A program made the position numbers and the translations under genes. Source: Oscillospiraceae bacterium (GTDB taxonomy: Bacteria > Bacillota > Clostridia > Oscillospirales > CAG-272). From it: a stretch of DNA of 64,000 nt. Every line of letters starts with the position of its first letter. Positions within the stretch are counted from its first letter, which is position 1. The notes below the pieces were generated by a model that ran no database searches, was not told the origin of the DNA, and saw only the letters and a list, made by a program, of their open reading frames with translations. Below, piece after piece: positions 26,469 through 34,005 of the stretch. The DNA lies in the NCBI GenBank assembly GCA_015064735.1, contig SVRP01000007.1, positions 46,673 to 110,672 on the forward strand, given 5' to 3'.

Positions 26469-26497
26469 AGTTTATCACTTATTTTTACCCTTGTCAA
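26469..26497 (-). promoter_or_regulatory. Promoter of the aromatic amino acid operon
   Basis: Minus-strand TTGACA (26497-26492), 17 nt, TAAACT (26474-26469). The leader peptide starts 32 nt downstream. A second TTGACA lies 13 nt further upstream. No T-box AGGGTGG-type element is seen in the leader. Confidence 0.75.
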
Positions 26498-26577
26498 GGG
26501 GTTTTGTCAATTTTTTTAAAAAAGTTTTGAGAAAGACCCGGCTTTATATTTACCCAAATACAGTAGCCTTTCTGCTT

Positions 26578-27189
26578 TTATTCGCCGTATACAGCTCTTG
26601 CTCCGCCTATATATTTAGGTCTTGTTCTTGCGCATAGGATGTTTGCTTCTCCCAGGACTTTGCGCGAAAGCCTTACGGGAACGGCAACCTCCTTAAGGTG
26701 CATTCCTATAAGCGTGCCGCCGATGTCGAGTCCCGCGTGAGCCTTTATATGCTCCACAGCCACTGCCCTGTCAAATTTCTTATAGCAAGCGGCGGCAAAA
26801 GAGCCTCCCGCCTTTGGCACGGGAACTACGCAAACGGGGTCAGCGCCTATTTTCTCGGCGCACTCGGCTTCAATTATTATTGCTCTGTTAAGATGCTCAC
26901 AGCACTGCGCAGCAAGGTATATTCCTCTTTCCTTAAGCAAAGGAAGCATTCCGTCAAGCAAGGCGTCGGCTACCGAAGGCACAGATGCTTTGCCTATTTT
27001 ATTGCCCGTAACCTCAGAGGACGAGCATCCCACAACAAGGATCTGCCCTGCTTTAAGCCCCGATACCTCTATAAGCTCGGAGACAATATCTCTTGCCTCC
27101 CCCTTTATGCGTTCAAGAAATGCTCTCGCTTCCTCGGCATTCAAAAACTCCGCAGTACCGTCGTTTCTTATTTCCATATTTTCTTTCAT
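26578..27189 (-). CDS. DUF436/YwlG-family protein
   Basis: 203-residue cytoplasmic protein of the conserved TIGR01440 family, function unknown. It carries VVGCSSSEVTGNKIGKASV, LAAQCCEHLNRAIIIE, VPVPKAGGSFAAACY and GTLIGMHLKEVAVPVR, all characteristic of the family. The start is the ATG at 27189 with GGAG 7 nt upstream; upstream in-frame codons would extend it across its own promoter. It is monocistronic, with only a weak imperfect hairpin before the aromatic-operon promoter. Confidence 0.85.
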   Translation of the reverse strand: MKENMEIRNDGTAEFLNAEEARAFLERIKGEARDIVSELIEVSGLKAGQILVVGCSSSEVTGNKIGKASVPSVADALLDGMLPLLKERGIYLAAQCCEHLNRAIIIEAECAEKIGADPVCVVPVPKAGGSFAAACYKKFDRAVAVEHIKAHAGLDIGGTLIGMHLKEVAVPVRLSRKVLGEANILCARTRPKYIGGARAVYGE

Positions 27190-27220
27190 AGGTTTTCTCC
27201 ATTCCTTTTTTCTTGACTCA

Positions 27221-27249
27221 ATTATAACACCGCATATCAAATAAATCAA
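27221..27249 (-). promoter_or_regulatory. Promoter of the DUF436 gene
   Basis: Minus-strand TTGATT (27249-27244), 17 nt, TATAAT (27226-27221). It is divergent from the birA promoter 30 nt away. Confidence 0.75.
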
Positions 27250-27277
27250 CCTATCCGCTGCAATTTCTTCAAAATTA

Positions 27278-27306
27278 TTGCAAAAAGCTTTCATATATGT
27301 TATACT
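27278..27306 (+). promoter_or_regulatory. Promoter of birA-tmk
   Basis: TTGCAA (27278-27283), 17 nt, TATACT (27301-27306), 27 nt before the birA start, which has AAGGAG in front. Confidence 0.7.
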
Positions 27307-27333
27307 TAAAAAAACGCAAGGAGAGCTTGGACT

Positions 27334-28116
27334 ATGTCAGATAATCAGTATGAAAAGCAAATAAAAAAAGCTCTCCGCAGGTCGGGACTTGATTTTAATG
27401 TATTCTGCTACGACCTTATCGACTCGACGAATACCGAAGCGCGCCGTTACGCTCTTTCGGGAGGAAAAATTCCGGCAGTGTTTATAGCAGAGGAGCAAAG
27501 CGCGGGCAGAGGACGCATGGGACGCTCTTTTTACTCACCTTTGCGCACCGGACTTTATATATCCCTGCTTCTTGATATTCCGGACAGCGATGCCGTAAGG
27601 CTTACAACCTCTGCCGCCGTAGCCGTGCGCAAAGCGGTACTGCAAAAGACAGGAATTGATCTTAAAATAAAGTGGGTCAACGACCTGTACCTCGCAAGCA
27701 GAAAGGTATCGGGAATTCTTGCGGAATCTGTTTTAGTGGGAGAGCACCGTTTTACAATACTTGGGATAGGTATAAATCTTGACACCGATTTTCGCCAAAC
27801 GGAGCTTCGGGATATTGCGGGCTCACTCGGTATTTCCCCAAAAATACGTCCCGCGCTTGCGTCGGAGCTTATAAAAGATATTCACTCTGTACTTTATGAG
27901 GAAGATCCTTTAAGGGTGATAGACGAATACAGGCAAAGCTCCTGCGTTTTGGGAAAGCCCGTTATTTTCACTGAAAACGAAAGATCCTACACGGGAATAG
28001 CACGGGATATAACCGACCACGGACATTTGCTGGTCCTGCTCGACGGCGGAAACGAAAAAATACTTTCAAGCGGAGAAATTTCTCTGCGAATAAATAATGG
28101 AGAGCTGAAATCATGA
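27334..28116 (+). CDS. birA: Biotin-[acetyl-CoA-carboxylase] ligase (group I, no DNA-binding domain)
   Basis: Activates biotin to biotinyl-AMP and attaches it to the biotin carrier lysine of carboxylases. 260 residues. The ligase core has DSTNTEARRYA, EEQSAGRGRMGRSF (the GRGRxGR biotin/ATP loop) and KWVNDLYLASRKVSGIL, with the small C-terminal SH3-like domain from about residue 215. The N-terminal winged helix of E. coli BirA is absent, so it should be only an enzyme and not a repressor. It overlaps tmk by 4 nt (ATGA). Confidence 0.93.
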   Translation: MSDNQYEKQIKKALRRSGLDFNVFCYDLIDSTNTEARRYALSGGKIPAVFIAEEQSAGRGRMGRSFYSPLRTGLYISLLLDIPDSDAVRLTTSAAVAVRKAVLQKTGIDLKIKWVNDLYLASRKVSGILAESVLVGEHRFTILGIGINLDTDFRQTELRDIAGSLGISPKIRPALASELIKDIHSVLYEEDPLRVIDEYRQSSCVLGKPVIFTENERSYTGIARDITDHGHLLVLLDGGNEKILSSGEISLRINNGELKS

Positions 28117-28739
28117 AAAGAGGACTTTTTATAGTTATAGAAGGCATAGACGGAGCGGGAAAAACGACTCAGGCAGAGCTTTTACGCGCGCATCTTGAAG
28201 CTAAGGGCAGACGGGTAGTAAGAACGGCTGAGCCTACCTCATTTCCGAGCGGAGTTGAGCTTCGGGCAGCTTTGGGCGGAAAGATAAAAAAAACCGAATG
28301 CCAAATGGCTGCCATGTTCGTTCTCGACAGAATTGCTCACAACACTCACCCCACGGAAGGTATTGAGGCTATACTGAATAAGGGATACGATATAATCTGC
28401 GACAGATATTATTATTCGACCCTTGCCTATCAAGGGCAGTCTACAAGCTACGAGTGGGTAAAGGCTATGAATCTCTCCTGCCCCGAAATAAGAAAGCCCG
28501 ATATATGCATCTATCTTGACCTTACTCCTGCTCAGAGTCTTGAGAGGATTACAAAGGGGCGCGACAGCGTTGAAATTTACGAAAACGAAGAAACTCTCAG
28601 CAGAGTACGCAACGCCTTTTTCAAGGTTTTCGAGGATATCGGAGACGGTGAAAATATTGCGATAATCGACGCTTATAGAAATATTGAGGAAATTTCCTCC
28701 GATATTTGCGCTGAAATAGACGTTATAATTGACAAATAA
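28113..28739 (+). CDS. tmk: Thymidylate kinase
   Basis: Phosphorylates dTMP to dTDP. 208 residues. The P-loop EGIDGAGKTTQAELL stands at the N-terminus, the DRX motif is CDRYYYSTLAYQG, and YLDLTPAQSLERITKGRD carries the lid region. The EPTSFPSGVELR segment corresponds to the family's EPxGT loop but diverges, as in several clostridial homologues. It overlaps the birA stop. Confidence 0.92.
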   Translation: MKRGLFIVIEGIDGAGKTTQAELLRAHLEAKGRRVVRTAEPTSFPSGVELRAALGGKIKKTECQMAAMFVLDRIAHNTHPTEGIEAILNKGYDIICDRYYYSTLAYQGQSTSYEWVKAMNLSCPEIRKPDICIYLDLTPAQSLERITKGRDSVEIYENEETLSRVRNAFFKVFEDIGDGENIAIIDAYRNIEEISSDICAEIDVIIDK

Positions 28740-28740
28740 G

Positions 28741-28792
28741 CAATTTTTGTCTATTAAAATGTTGATTTTGACTTGAATATCAACAAAAATTG
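28741..28792. promoter_or_regulatory. Nested inverted repeats over the isomerase promoter
   Basis: CAATTTTTGT (28741-28750) pairs perfectly with ACAAAAATTG (28783-28792). Inside it GTTGAT (28761-28766) pairs with ATCAAC (28779-28784). The inner repeat overlaps the -35 box, so it looks like an operator; the outer repeat could also act as a weak terminator of tmk. Confidence 0.5.
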
Positions 28793-28801
28793 TCTTATAA
28801 T
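28773..28801 (+). promoter_or_regulatory. Promoter of the isomerase-dehydrogenase pair
   Basis: TTGAAT (28773-28778), 17 nt, TATAAT (28796-28801), 34 nt before the start at 28836, which has GGAGG in front. Confidence 0.75.
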
Positions 28802-28835
28802 TAAATTACAATATTAATTTGGAGGTAATAATACC

Positions 28836-29651
28836 ATGACTTTTTCTGTAGCTGTTCAGGTTTATTCTGTCCGTGATGATGCAAGTGCGGATCTTCGCGG
28901 AACACTTGAAAAAATCAAAAAAATGGGTTACGACGGTGTAGAGCTTGCAGGTCTTTACGGCAACGATCCCGCCGATATCAAAAAAATGTGCGACGACATT
29001 GGTCTCGTTCCGATTTCCGCTCACGTTCCTTACGTTGATCTCGTTGCCGACACCGAGGGCGTTCTCGCTCAGTACGCAACCATTGGCTGCAAGTTCGTAG
29101 CGGTTCCCTACCTTAACACCGAGTACCGTCCCGGTACAGACAAATTCCCTGAGGTAATCGAGAACATCAAGATGATAGGTAAGAAGGCAAAGGAGCTTGG
29201 AATCCAGCTCGTTTACCACAACCACGACTTTGAATTTCTCAAGCTTGACGGAAAGTACGCACTCGACATCCTTTATGACGAGGTCCCCGCTGAATATCTT
29301 GAGACCGAGCTTGACACCTGTTGGGTAAACGTAGGCGGAGAGGTTCCTTCGGTTTACTTAAGAAAGTATGACGGCAGGGCAAGAATCCTTCACCTCAAGG
29401 ATTTCTTCGGCGAAAAGTCCGACGATATGTACGAGCTTATCGGCATTGACAACAAGGCTCCCTCTAAGCCCAAGAATTTTGAGTTCCGTCCTGTTGGAAG
29501 CGGTATTCAGAATTTCCCCGAAATTCTTGACGCTGCAAAGCTTGCGGGCACCGAATGGATTGTCGTAGAGCAGGATAAGCCCTCCATGGGTCTTACTCCC
29601 CTTGAGTCCATCGAAAAGAGCAGACAGTATCTGAAATCTATCGGCTATTGA
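28836..29651 (+). CDS. Sugar phosphate isomerase/epimerase (xylose isomerase-like TIM barrel)
   Basis: 271-residue AP endonuclease 2/xylose isomerase-like TIM barrel protein. It carries MGYDGVELAGLYG, PISAHVPY, LVYHNHDFEF (metal-binding His and downstream Glu/Asp), ELDTCWVNVGG and RILHLKDFF, with a final IVVEQD. These match the metal ligands of the family, whose members isomerise or epimerise sugars and inositols. It is paired with the Gfo/Idh/MocA dehydrogenase 49 nt downstream; such pairs usually catabolise an inositol or modified sugar. The codon choice (GAC, AAC, CTT, GTT) suggests high expression. The substrate is unknown. Confidence 0.85.
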   Translation: MTFSVAVQVYSVRDDASADLRGTLEKIKKMGYDGVELAGLYGNDPADIKKMCDDIGLVPISAHVPYVDLVADTEGVLAQYATIGCKFVAVPYLNTEYRPGTDKFPEVIENIKMIGKKAKELGIQLVYHNHDFEFLKLDGKYALDILYDEVPAEYLETELDTCWVNVGGEVPSVYLRKYDGRARILHLKDFFGEKSDDMYELIGIDNKAPSKPKNFEFRPVGSGIQNFPEILDAAKLAGTEWIVVEQDKPSMGLTPLESIEKSRQYLKSIGY

Positions 29652-29700
29652 TCGCCGATACAATAATAAGATTAAAATTTAATTACGGAGGTAATTCAAA

Positions 29701-30891
29701 ATGGCAGACAAGTCTATGGACGGTCTTAACACGTTTACAGACCAGAGCGGCGCAGCCGCAGTTGACACCACAAAGAAGATGAGAGTAGGTATCATCGGAT
29801 GCGGCTGGATCGCAGACGCACACGCAAAGTCCTACCTTAACCAGCCCGACGTAGAGATCGTTGCAGGCGCAGACCTTATCCCCGGTAAGGCAAAGGCATT
29901 TATGGAAAAGTGGGGAATTGAGGGCGCAAAGACAGATTACGCTTCTCACAAGGAAATGATCGAGGACAAGAGCCTGAATCTCGACGCAGTTTCTATCTGT
30001 ACCTACAACCGTCAGCACGCACAGCCCGCTATCGACTGCCTCAACGCAGGCATCAACGTTCTTCTTGAGAAGCCCTTCACGGTTACTCTTGAGGAAGCTG
30101 TTGAGGTTATGAAGGCTGAAAAGGCAAGCGGAAAGGTTCTTTCTATCGGCTTCCAGCCCAGACTTGACGACAACATGAAGGAGATCAAGAAGATAGTTGA
30201 CTCCGGTGCTCTCGGTAAAATTTACTACATTCAGACCGGTGGCGGACGCCGTCGCGGTATTCCTACGCCTTTCGGTACCACGTTTATTGAAGACGCTACC
30301 GCGGGTCTCGGCGCTCTCGGCGATATCGGATGCTACTCCCTCGACCTCGTTCTCAACGCTATCGGCTATCCCAAGCCCCTGACAGTTTCGGGTTACAAGT
30401 CCGCATTCTTCGGAACCGACCCCAACTACGTTGGCTACAGAGAGGATAAGCGTGCTGAGTACGCAGCAAAGTTCGGCGTTGACGATTTTGCCGCTGCTTT
30501 CGTTCGTCTTGAGGGCGGTATCGTTCTCGACTTCAGAATAGCGTGGGCTATGAACCTCGACACCCCCGGTGATACTATCATAATGGGTACCAAGGGCTCT
30601 CTCCGTGTTCCCTCCACCGAATGCTGGAACGGAACCTTCGACGCTCCCATGACCCTCTATCACGAGGTTGGCGGTCTCCAGACCGAGACTACCATCCCGC
30701 TCATTCCCAAGAAGAAGGATGCTCCCGGACTCTTCGACAAGAAGATCCGTACCTTCCTTGACGCTTGCAAGAACGGCACGGCAGCTCCCGTTCCCTCCAG
30801 CCAGATCATCTACAATCAGGCTATTATCGACGGTATAGCTAAGTCCGCAGAGCTTGGAAGAGAAATCGAGATCGTTATTCCCGAGGTATAA
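29701..30891 (+). CDS. Gfo/Idh/MocA-family oxidoreductase
   Basis: 396-residue NAD(P)-dependent sugar dehydrogenase. After a 25-residue N-terminal extension the Rossmann motif reads VGIIGCGWIADAHAKSYL. The catalytic EKP motif is in VLLEKPFTVT, and the second-domain motif GDIGCYSLDLVLNAIGYP contributes the active-site residues. Ribosome site GGAGG precedes the ATG. Probably co-transcribed with the isomerase and acting on the same polyol or sugar. It is strongly biased to a few codons, which also produces a long meaningless open frame on the other strand. The dual pair suggests oxidation followed by isomerisation, but the actual sugar is not visible. Confidence 0.88.
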   Translation: MADKSMDGLNTFTDQSGAAAVDTTKKMRVGIIGCGWIADAHAKSYLNQPDVEIVAGADLIPGKAKAFMEKWGIEGAKTDYASHKEMIEDKSLNLDAVSICTYNRQHAQPAIDCLNAGINVLLEKPFTVTLEEAVEVMKAEKASGKVLSIGFQPRLDDNMKEIKKIVDSGALGKIYYIQTGGGRRRGIPTPFGTTFIEDATAGLGALGDIGCYSLDLVLNAIGYPKPLTVSGYKSAFFGTDPNYVGYREDKRAEYAAKFGVDDFAAAFVRLEGGIVLDFRIAWAMNLDTPGDTIIMGTKGSLRVPSTECWNGTFDAPMTLYHEVGGLQTETTIPLIPKKKDAPGLFDKKIRTFLDACKNGTAAPVPSSQIIYNQAIIDGIAKSAELGREIEIVIPEV

Positions 30892-30951
30892 TATATCTTC
30901 ACACAAAAAAGCAGTCTCTTTAGCGCAGTGCCCTTAGAGGGCACTGCGCTT

Positions 30952-31142
30952 CGATATAAATCCCTGACGGGATTTTCGATATGTTGCTACCGCAACTCAA
31001 TATGATGCTTGCTTCGCAAGCTCTCGATATGTTTGCTTCGCAAACGAGGGATTTATATCATATCGAAACCAACCGCAAGGGCGGTTATATTGAATTTGCC
31101 GCAAGGCAAATATATTAATCCGAGCGTAGCGAAGCATATCGA
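30952..31142. repeat. Array of short hairpins with TCGATATG-like spacers
   Basis: At least six small perfect hairpins occur in a row: AAATCCC/GGGATTT (30958-30975), GTTGC/GCAAC (30983-30996), GCTTGC/GCAAGC (31007-31021), GTTTGC/GCAAAC (31031-31045), AACCGC/GCGGTT (31071-31086) and TTTGCC/GGCAAA (31095-31110). They are joined by TCGATATG, TCAATATG, TCTCGATATG and ATATTGAA. An outer 12-bp repeat GATATAAATCCC (30953-30964) / GGGATTTATATC (31048-31059) encloses the first four. The block begins with TCGATAT and ends with CATATCGA. It lies after the Gfo/Idh stop and before its terminator. It could be a REP/MITE-like element or a structured 3' UTR; no transposase is near. Confidence 0.7.
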
Positions 31143-31181
31143 CAAATAGCAGCTGCGAATACAAACACATTGCTTTTCAAG

Positions 31182-31223
31182 AAAAGAGGACAGAGAGTGT
31201 TAAAAAACATTTTCTGTCCTTTT
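31182..31223. terminator. Terminator downstream of the hairpin array
   Basis: GGACAG (31188-31193) pairs with CTGTCC (31214-31219), extended inward by AGTGTT/AACATT-type pairs, with AAAAG before and TTTT after. Likely the end of the isomerase/dehydrogenase transcript. Confidence 0.7.
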
Positions 31224-31269
31224 CCTATCGGTATGCATCATTGTGTATAGTAAAAGATCACATAAACTC

Positions 31270-31311
31270 TTGACAATTTATTGCATCGATTGTATAATGT
31301 AAACACAATCG
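31270..31311 (+). promoter_or_regulatory. Consensus promoter with an inverted repeat over the -10
   Basis: TTGACA (31270-31275), 17 nt, TATAAT (31293-31298). CGATTGT (31287-31293) and ACAATCG (31305-31311) form a perfect 7-bp inverted repeat spanning the -10 and start site, which suggests repression of an otherwise very strong promoter. Confidence 0.8.
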
Positions 31312-31329
31312 TTAAATCAGGAGGTTGTT

Positions 31330-33729
31330 ATGAAAAAACAACTGATATCAGCAATTATGGTTATAGCCATGTTGTTTTCTTTTGTGTCGTGTGCGGTCGA
31401 TCCGAAGAGTGGGAGCGAGAACACGACGGATGGAGTGAGCGCCGACACCGAGTCGGATACGGACAAAAGCAACGGCACAGATAACGGGGGCGGAAGCAAT
31501 GAGACCGATAAGAATCCGTCTTCGGGTAAGGTCACGGTAATCTTGAAGAACAGCGACGGCGTTGTGCTTTCCGAAAGTGAGATAATCAGCGGCTCTCTCA
31601 TAAATAAGCCCTCTATGCCTGAGGTAGAGGGGTATACCTTTATCGGTTGGTTTGAGCGTCTGTCGGACGAAGTACCCTTTGACTTTAATACGGCAATTAC
31701 ATCCGATCTGGAGCTTTGGGCAAAATGGGAGGGAGATAAAATTCCCGAGATAGATTTAACACCCGAGCAGATAAATTCAGAATACCAGATAACACGGCTT
31801 AATGTTGACGCAGTCAGCGAAAAGGTATTAGCAACAGTCAGAGCAAAGAGTGATTGCAAGGTGCTTGTTCGGTTTGTACGTGAAGAAATCTACTTTTCCG
31901 ACGGATACAAGACCGATAAGCAATACATAGAGGGTTGTTCTGCAGAGGGAATGGTCACGGTGTCGGCGGAAAGCGATAACGTTGAGGACGTTAAAATAAC
32001 TGTTGATATAGTTGGTACGCTGCCTGAGCACTTTGTTGCCGAAGCGGTGCTTCTTGATTCCGAGGGTAACGAGATAAGCGAATATTCCGCAGATATCGAA
32101 AATACGGGCAGATTTAAAACATTTGCGGAAAAGACTGTTGACGATTTTGTAGAAAATGAAAAGCTTCTCAATTTTGATAGCAGTAAGGATAACAATTTCG
32201 GAGTGCTTGCGGACGATGTAAAAATGCTTACCGCCGCATCCGTTAACGAGATCGCCTTAAATGAAGACGGAGACGTATTTTATTGGATAATATCCCCATC
32301 CGAGCAGATATCGGCAGGCGACAAGATATACGTCAGAGCCGAGGACGGAGCGGAGGTGCTCTTTAAAGCGGCAAGCGTGAGCACAAACGGAGACGGGGTC
32401 ACGGCAATCCCTGCAAGAGCCGATGAAGATAGCGAATACAAGCTTACAGACTTTTATAAGTTCATCAAGGTGGATATGGGTCATGCGGAGTCTGAGGACA
32501 CCGAAACGGACATGGTAGCTCAGATGAGTGACGAAAAGACCGAGGACACGCTATGGGACAAAGTAAAGGAAATATTTACGCCCTTCTCGTTCGAGGTGGG
32601 GGAGGACATTGCCATTGACATAGGAGGAACTGTAACGGGAGAATTCGGGATCGAATATTGCAGATTTATACATGACCCTAATACCTTTGGCGAAGACTAC
32701 GTTTATTTTGAGTTAGAATATGAAATAGATATAGTAGTACACGTTACTATCACCGCAAGCGTGAGTGCGGATGAGAAGGTGTGGGCAAAGGACAGCGGAG
32801 AGAAGCCTGTTGTAAAGATACCTATGCCCCTGTTTGCCGGCTTCAGTCCAAAGGCAGAAATTAAATTGGCGTATGGCTTGGAAATTGTGGGAATCGTATC
32901 GGCTGATGTACCTGTCAAGGCGACTCTCGGTATGAAATATGATTCTGATTACGGAAAGCCTACGATAACCAAGAAAAGCTTTGCGGTCTCCGTAATTGAA
33001 GACTCGATAACCTGCGACGGAAAGGCTGAGATAACATTCGGACCTAAGCTGGAGCTTGGCTGGGAGTTTCTAACAGTCTTCGGAGTACAGGCTGAGATAT
33101 TCGGAGGTATCAAGTTTTCCGCTTCTTCCGAATTTCCAGAGATAGCATACTTGATAGAAAACAAGCCTATGCTTAAGCATCAGTGCTATGCGTGCATTGA
33201 CGGAACGGTATCGTGGTTTATCGACGTAAGCTTATCAATGACGGTTAAGATCGGAACTTTTTTTAAATGGAAACCCTTTAACATTCCCGTGGCTGATGAA
33301 TCCAAATTGATATTTGATTTTTATATTTCCCGTCCAACCGAGGATAGCAAACCGACTTTCAGCACGGGTGTATGCCAGAATTACACCCGAGCTTTAGCAG
33401 ACGTATATCCCTGCTTTGATGACGGACACAGTTTTATAGAAAAGCAATACAAGATATATAATGCATCGACCGGTGAACTTTTATACAGTGATACTATATA
33501 CCCAAGCAACCATTCGGGTACATACTATTATTCCGATATTGTATTTCCGCTCTCCGTCGTTTTGCGCCTTGAAAAGGTATGCAAATGCAGAGTAGCGCAC
33601 CGGGATGGAGAGGAAACGTATTATACGGTGGAAACACATAAGTACAGTGACACTTATCCCGCTATAAAAAAAATAATAAGAACCAATGACGGAAAAAAGG
33701 TGGATGCGTTGTTAATTTTTGCCCCATAG
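31330..33729 (+). CDS. Lipoprotein with InlB B-repeat
   Basis: 799-residue predicted lipoprotein. The signal MKKQLISAIMVIAMLFSFVSC ends in a lipobox-like FVSC, followed by a Ser/Thr/Asp/Gly-rich linker (to about residue 65). An InlB B-repeat (Flg_new) follows at about 66-135, with VTVILKNSDGVVL and GYTFIGWFERLSDE and ending in LWAKWE. The remaining 660 residues are not recognised; the middle is beta-rich (ITVDIVGTLPEHFVAEAVL, VHVTITASVSADEKV). It ends without a membrane anchor. A surface or adhesion role is plausible. It is monocistronic with a consensus promoter and its own terminator. Confidence 0.7.
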   Translation: MKKQLISAIMVIAMLFSFVSCAVDPKSGSENTTDGVSADTESDTDKSNGTDNGGGSNETDKNPSSGKVTVILKNSDGVVLSESEIISGSLINKPSMPEVEGYTFIGWFERLSDEVPFDFNTAITSDLELWAKWEGDKIPEIDLTPEQINSEYQITRLNVDAVSEKVLATVRAKSDCKVLVRFVREEIYFSDGYKTDKQYIEGCSAEGMVTVSAESDNVEDVKITVDIVGTLPEHFVAEAVLLDSEGNEISEYSADIENTGRFKTFAEKTVDDFVENEKLLNFDSSKDNNFGVLADDVKMLTAASVNEIALNEDGDVFYWIISPSEQISAGDKIYVRAEDGAEVLFKAASVSTNGDGVTAIPARADEDSEYKLTDFYKFIKVDMGHAESEDTETDMVAQMSDEKTEDTLWDKVKEIFTPFSFEVGEDIAIDIGGTVTGEFGIEYCRFIHDPNTFGEDYVYFELEYEIDIVVHVTITASVSADEKVWAKDSGEKPVVKIPMPLFAGFSPKAEIKLAYGLEIVGIVSADVPVKATLGMKYDSDYGKPTITKKSFAVSVIEDSITCDGKAEITFGPKLELGWEFLTVFGVQAEIFGGIKFSASSEFPEIAYLIENKPMLKHQCYACIDGTVSWFIDVSLSMTVKIGTFFKWKPFNIPVADESKLIFDFYISRPTEDSKPTFSTGVCQNYTRALADVYPCFDDGHSFIEKQYKIYNASTGELLYSDTIYPSNHSGTYYYSDIVFPLSVVLRLEKVCKCRVAHRDGEETYYTVETHKYSDTYPAIKKIIRTNDGKKVDALLIFAP

Positions 33730-33744
33730 TCCTGAAACAGCATT

Positions 33745-33784
33745 AAAAAAGCTGTCTTGAGCATTTGCTCAAGACAGCTTTTTT
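33745..33784. terminator. Bidirectional terminator (InlB protein/RHH gene)
   Basis: An 18-bp perfect stem AAAAAAGCTGTCTTGAGC (33745-33762) pairs with 33767-33784 around ATTT. It serves the convergent genes on both sides; the RHH stop codon touches its right edge. Confidence 0.9.
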
Positions 33785-33993
33785 TATTCGTTTTCGGTGT
33801 AGTCCGAAATATCTATTTTTGCAAGCTCGGATTGAGGTATACGCCCCTTTGTCTTTTCAAAGTAGGCAATGTTGTTTCTGAGCATAAATGCAAACTGCGC
33901 CGTGGGAGTGCGGTTCTCCGCCTCCGAAATATAAAGCAGCTTGCGAAGCAGATCCTCAGAAAGCTTTATATCAATATGAACGCCGTTTTTCAT
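33784..33993 (-). CDS. Small ribbon-helix-helix-like protein
   Basis: 69-residue protein. The N-terminal strand NGVHIDIKLSEDLLRKLLY followed by two helices (SEAENRTPTAQFAFMLRNNIAYF) looks like the ribbon-helix-helix fold of Arc/CopG regulators or antitoxins. The C-terminal tail is short and acidic. A strong ribosome site CGGAGGT stands before the ATG. It lies 12 nt downstream of the LRR lipoprotein gene and is co-transcribed with it. No toxin gene is next to it, so a DNA-binding regulator role is more likely than a toxin-antitoxin role; both are inference. Confidence 0.65.
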   Translation of the reverse strand: MKNGVHIDIKLSEDLLRKLLYISEAENRTPTAQFAFMLRNNIAYFEKTKGRIPQSELAKIDISDYTENE

Positions 33994-34005
33994 TTTTACC
34001 TCCGA

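Larger units (their letters stand above)
30892..31329. other. 438-nt intergenic region with hairpins, terminator and promoter
   Basis: No coding frame with a ribosome site was found. In order it holds: a 12-bp perfect hairpin AGCGCAGTGCCC (30922-30950), the hairpin array at 30952-31142, an intrinsic terminator at 31182-31223, and the InlB-protein promoter with an operator-like repeat at 31270-31311. Confidence 0.8.

Noticed and set aside
26181..26577. T-box riboswitch upstream of aroF
   Set aside because: No AGGGTGG-type conserved element or specifier-loop architecture could be found; the leader peptide plus terminator explains the region better.
29683..30906. 407-codon open frame on the minus strand opposite the Gfo/Idh gene
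   Set aside because: A product of the strong codon bias (GAC, AAC, CTT) of the real gene; no ribosome site, no recognisable domain.
30952..31142. CRISPR array
   Set aside because: The repeated parts are hairpin stems with differing sequence and short 8-10-nt spacers, unlike CRISPR repeats and spacers, and there are no cas genes.
33784..33993. Toxin-antitoxin module
   Set aside because: The RHH-like protein has no small toxin gene next to it; the partner gene is an LRR surface protein.
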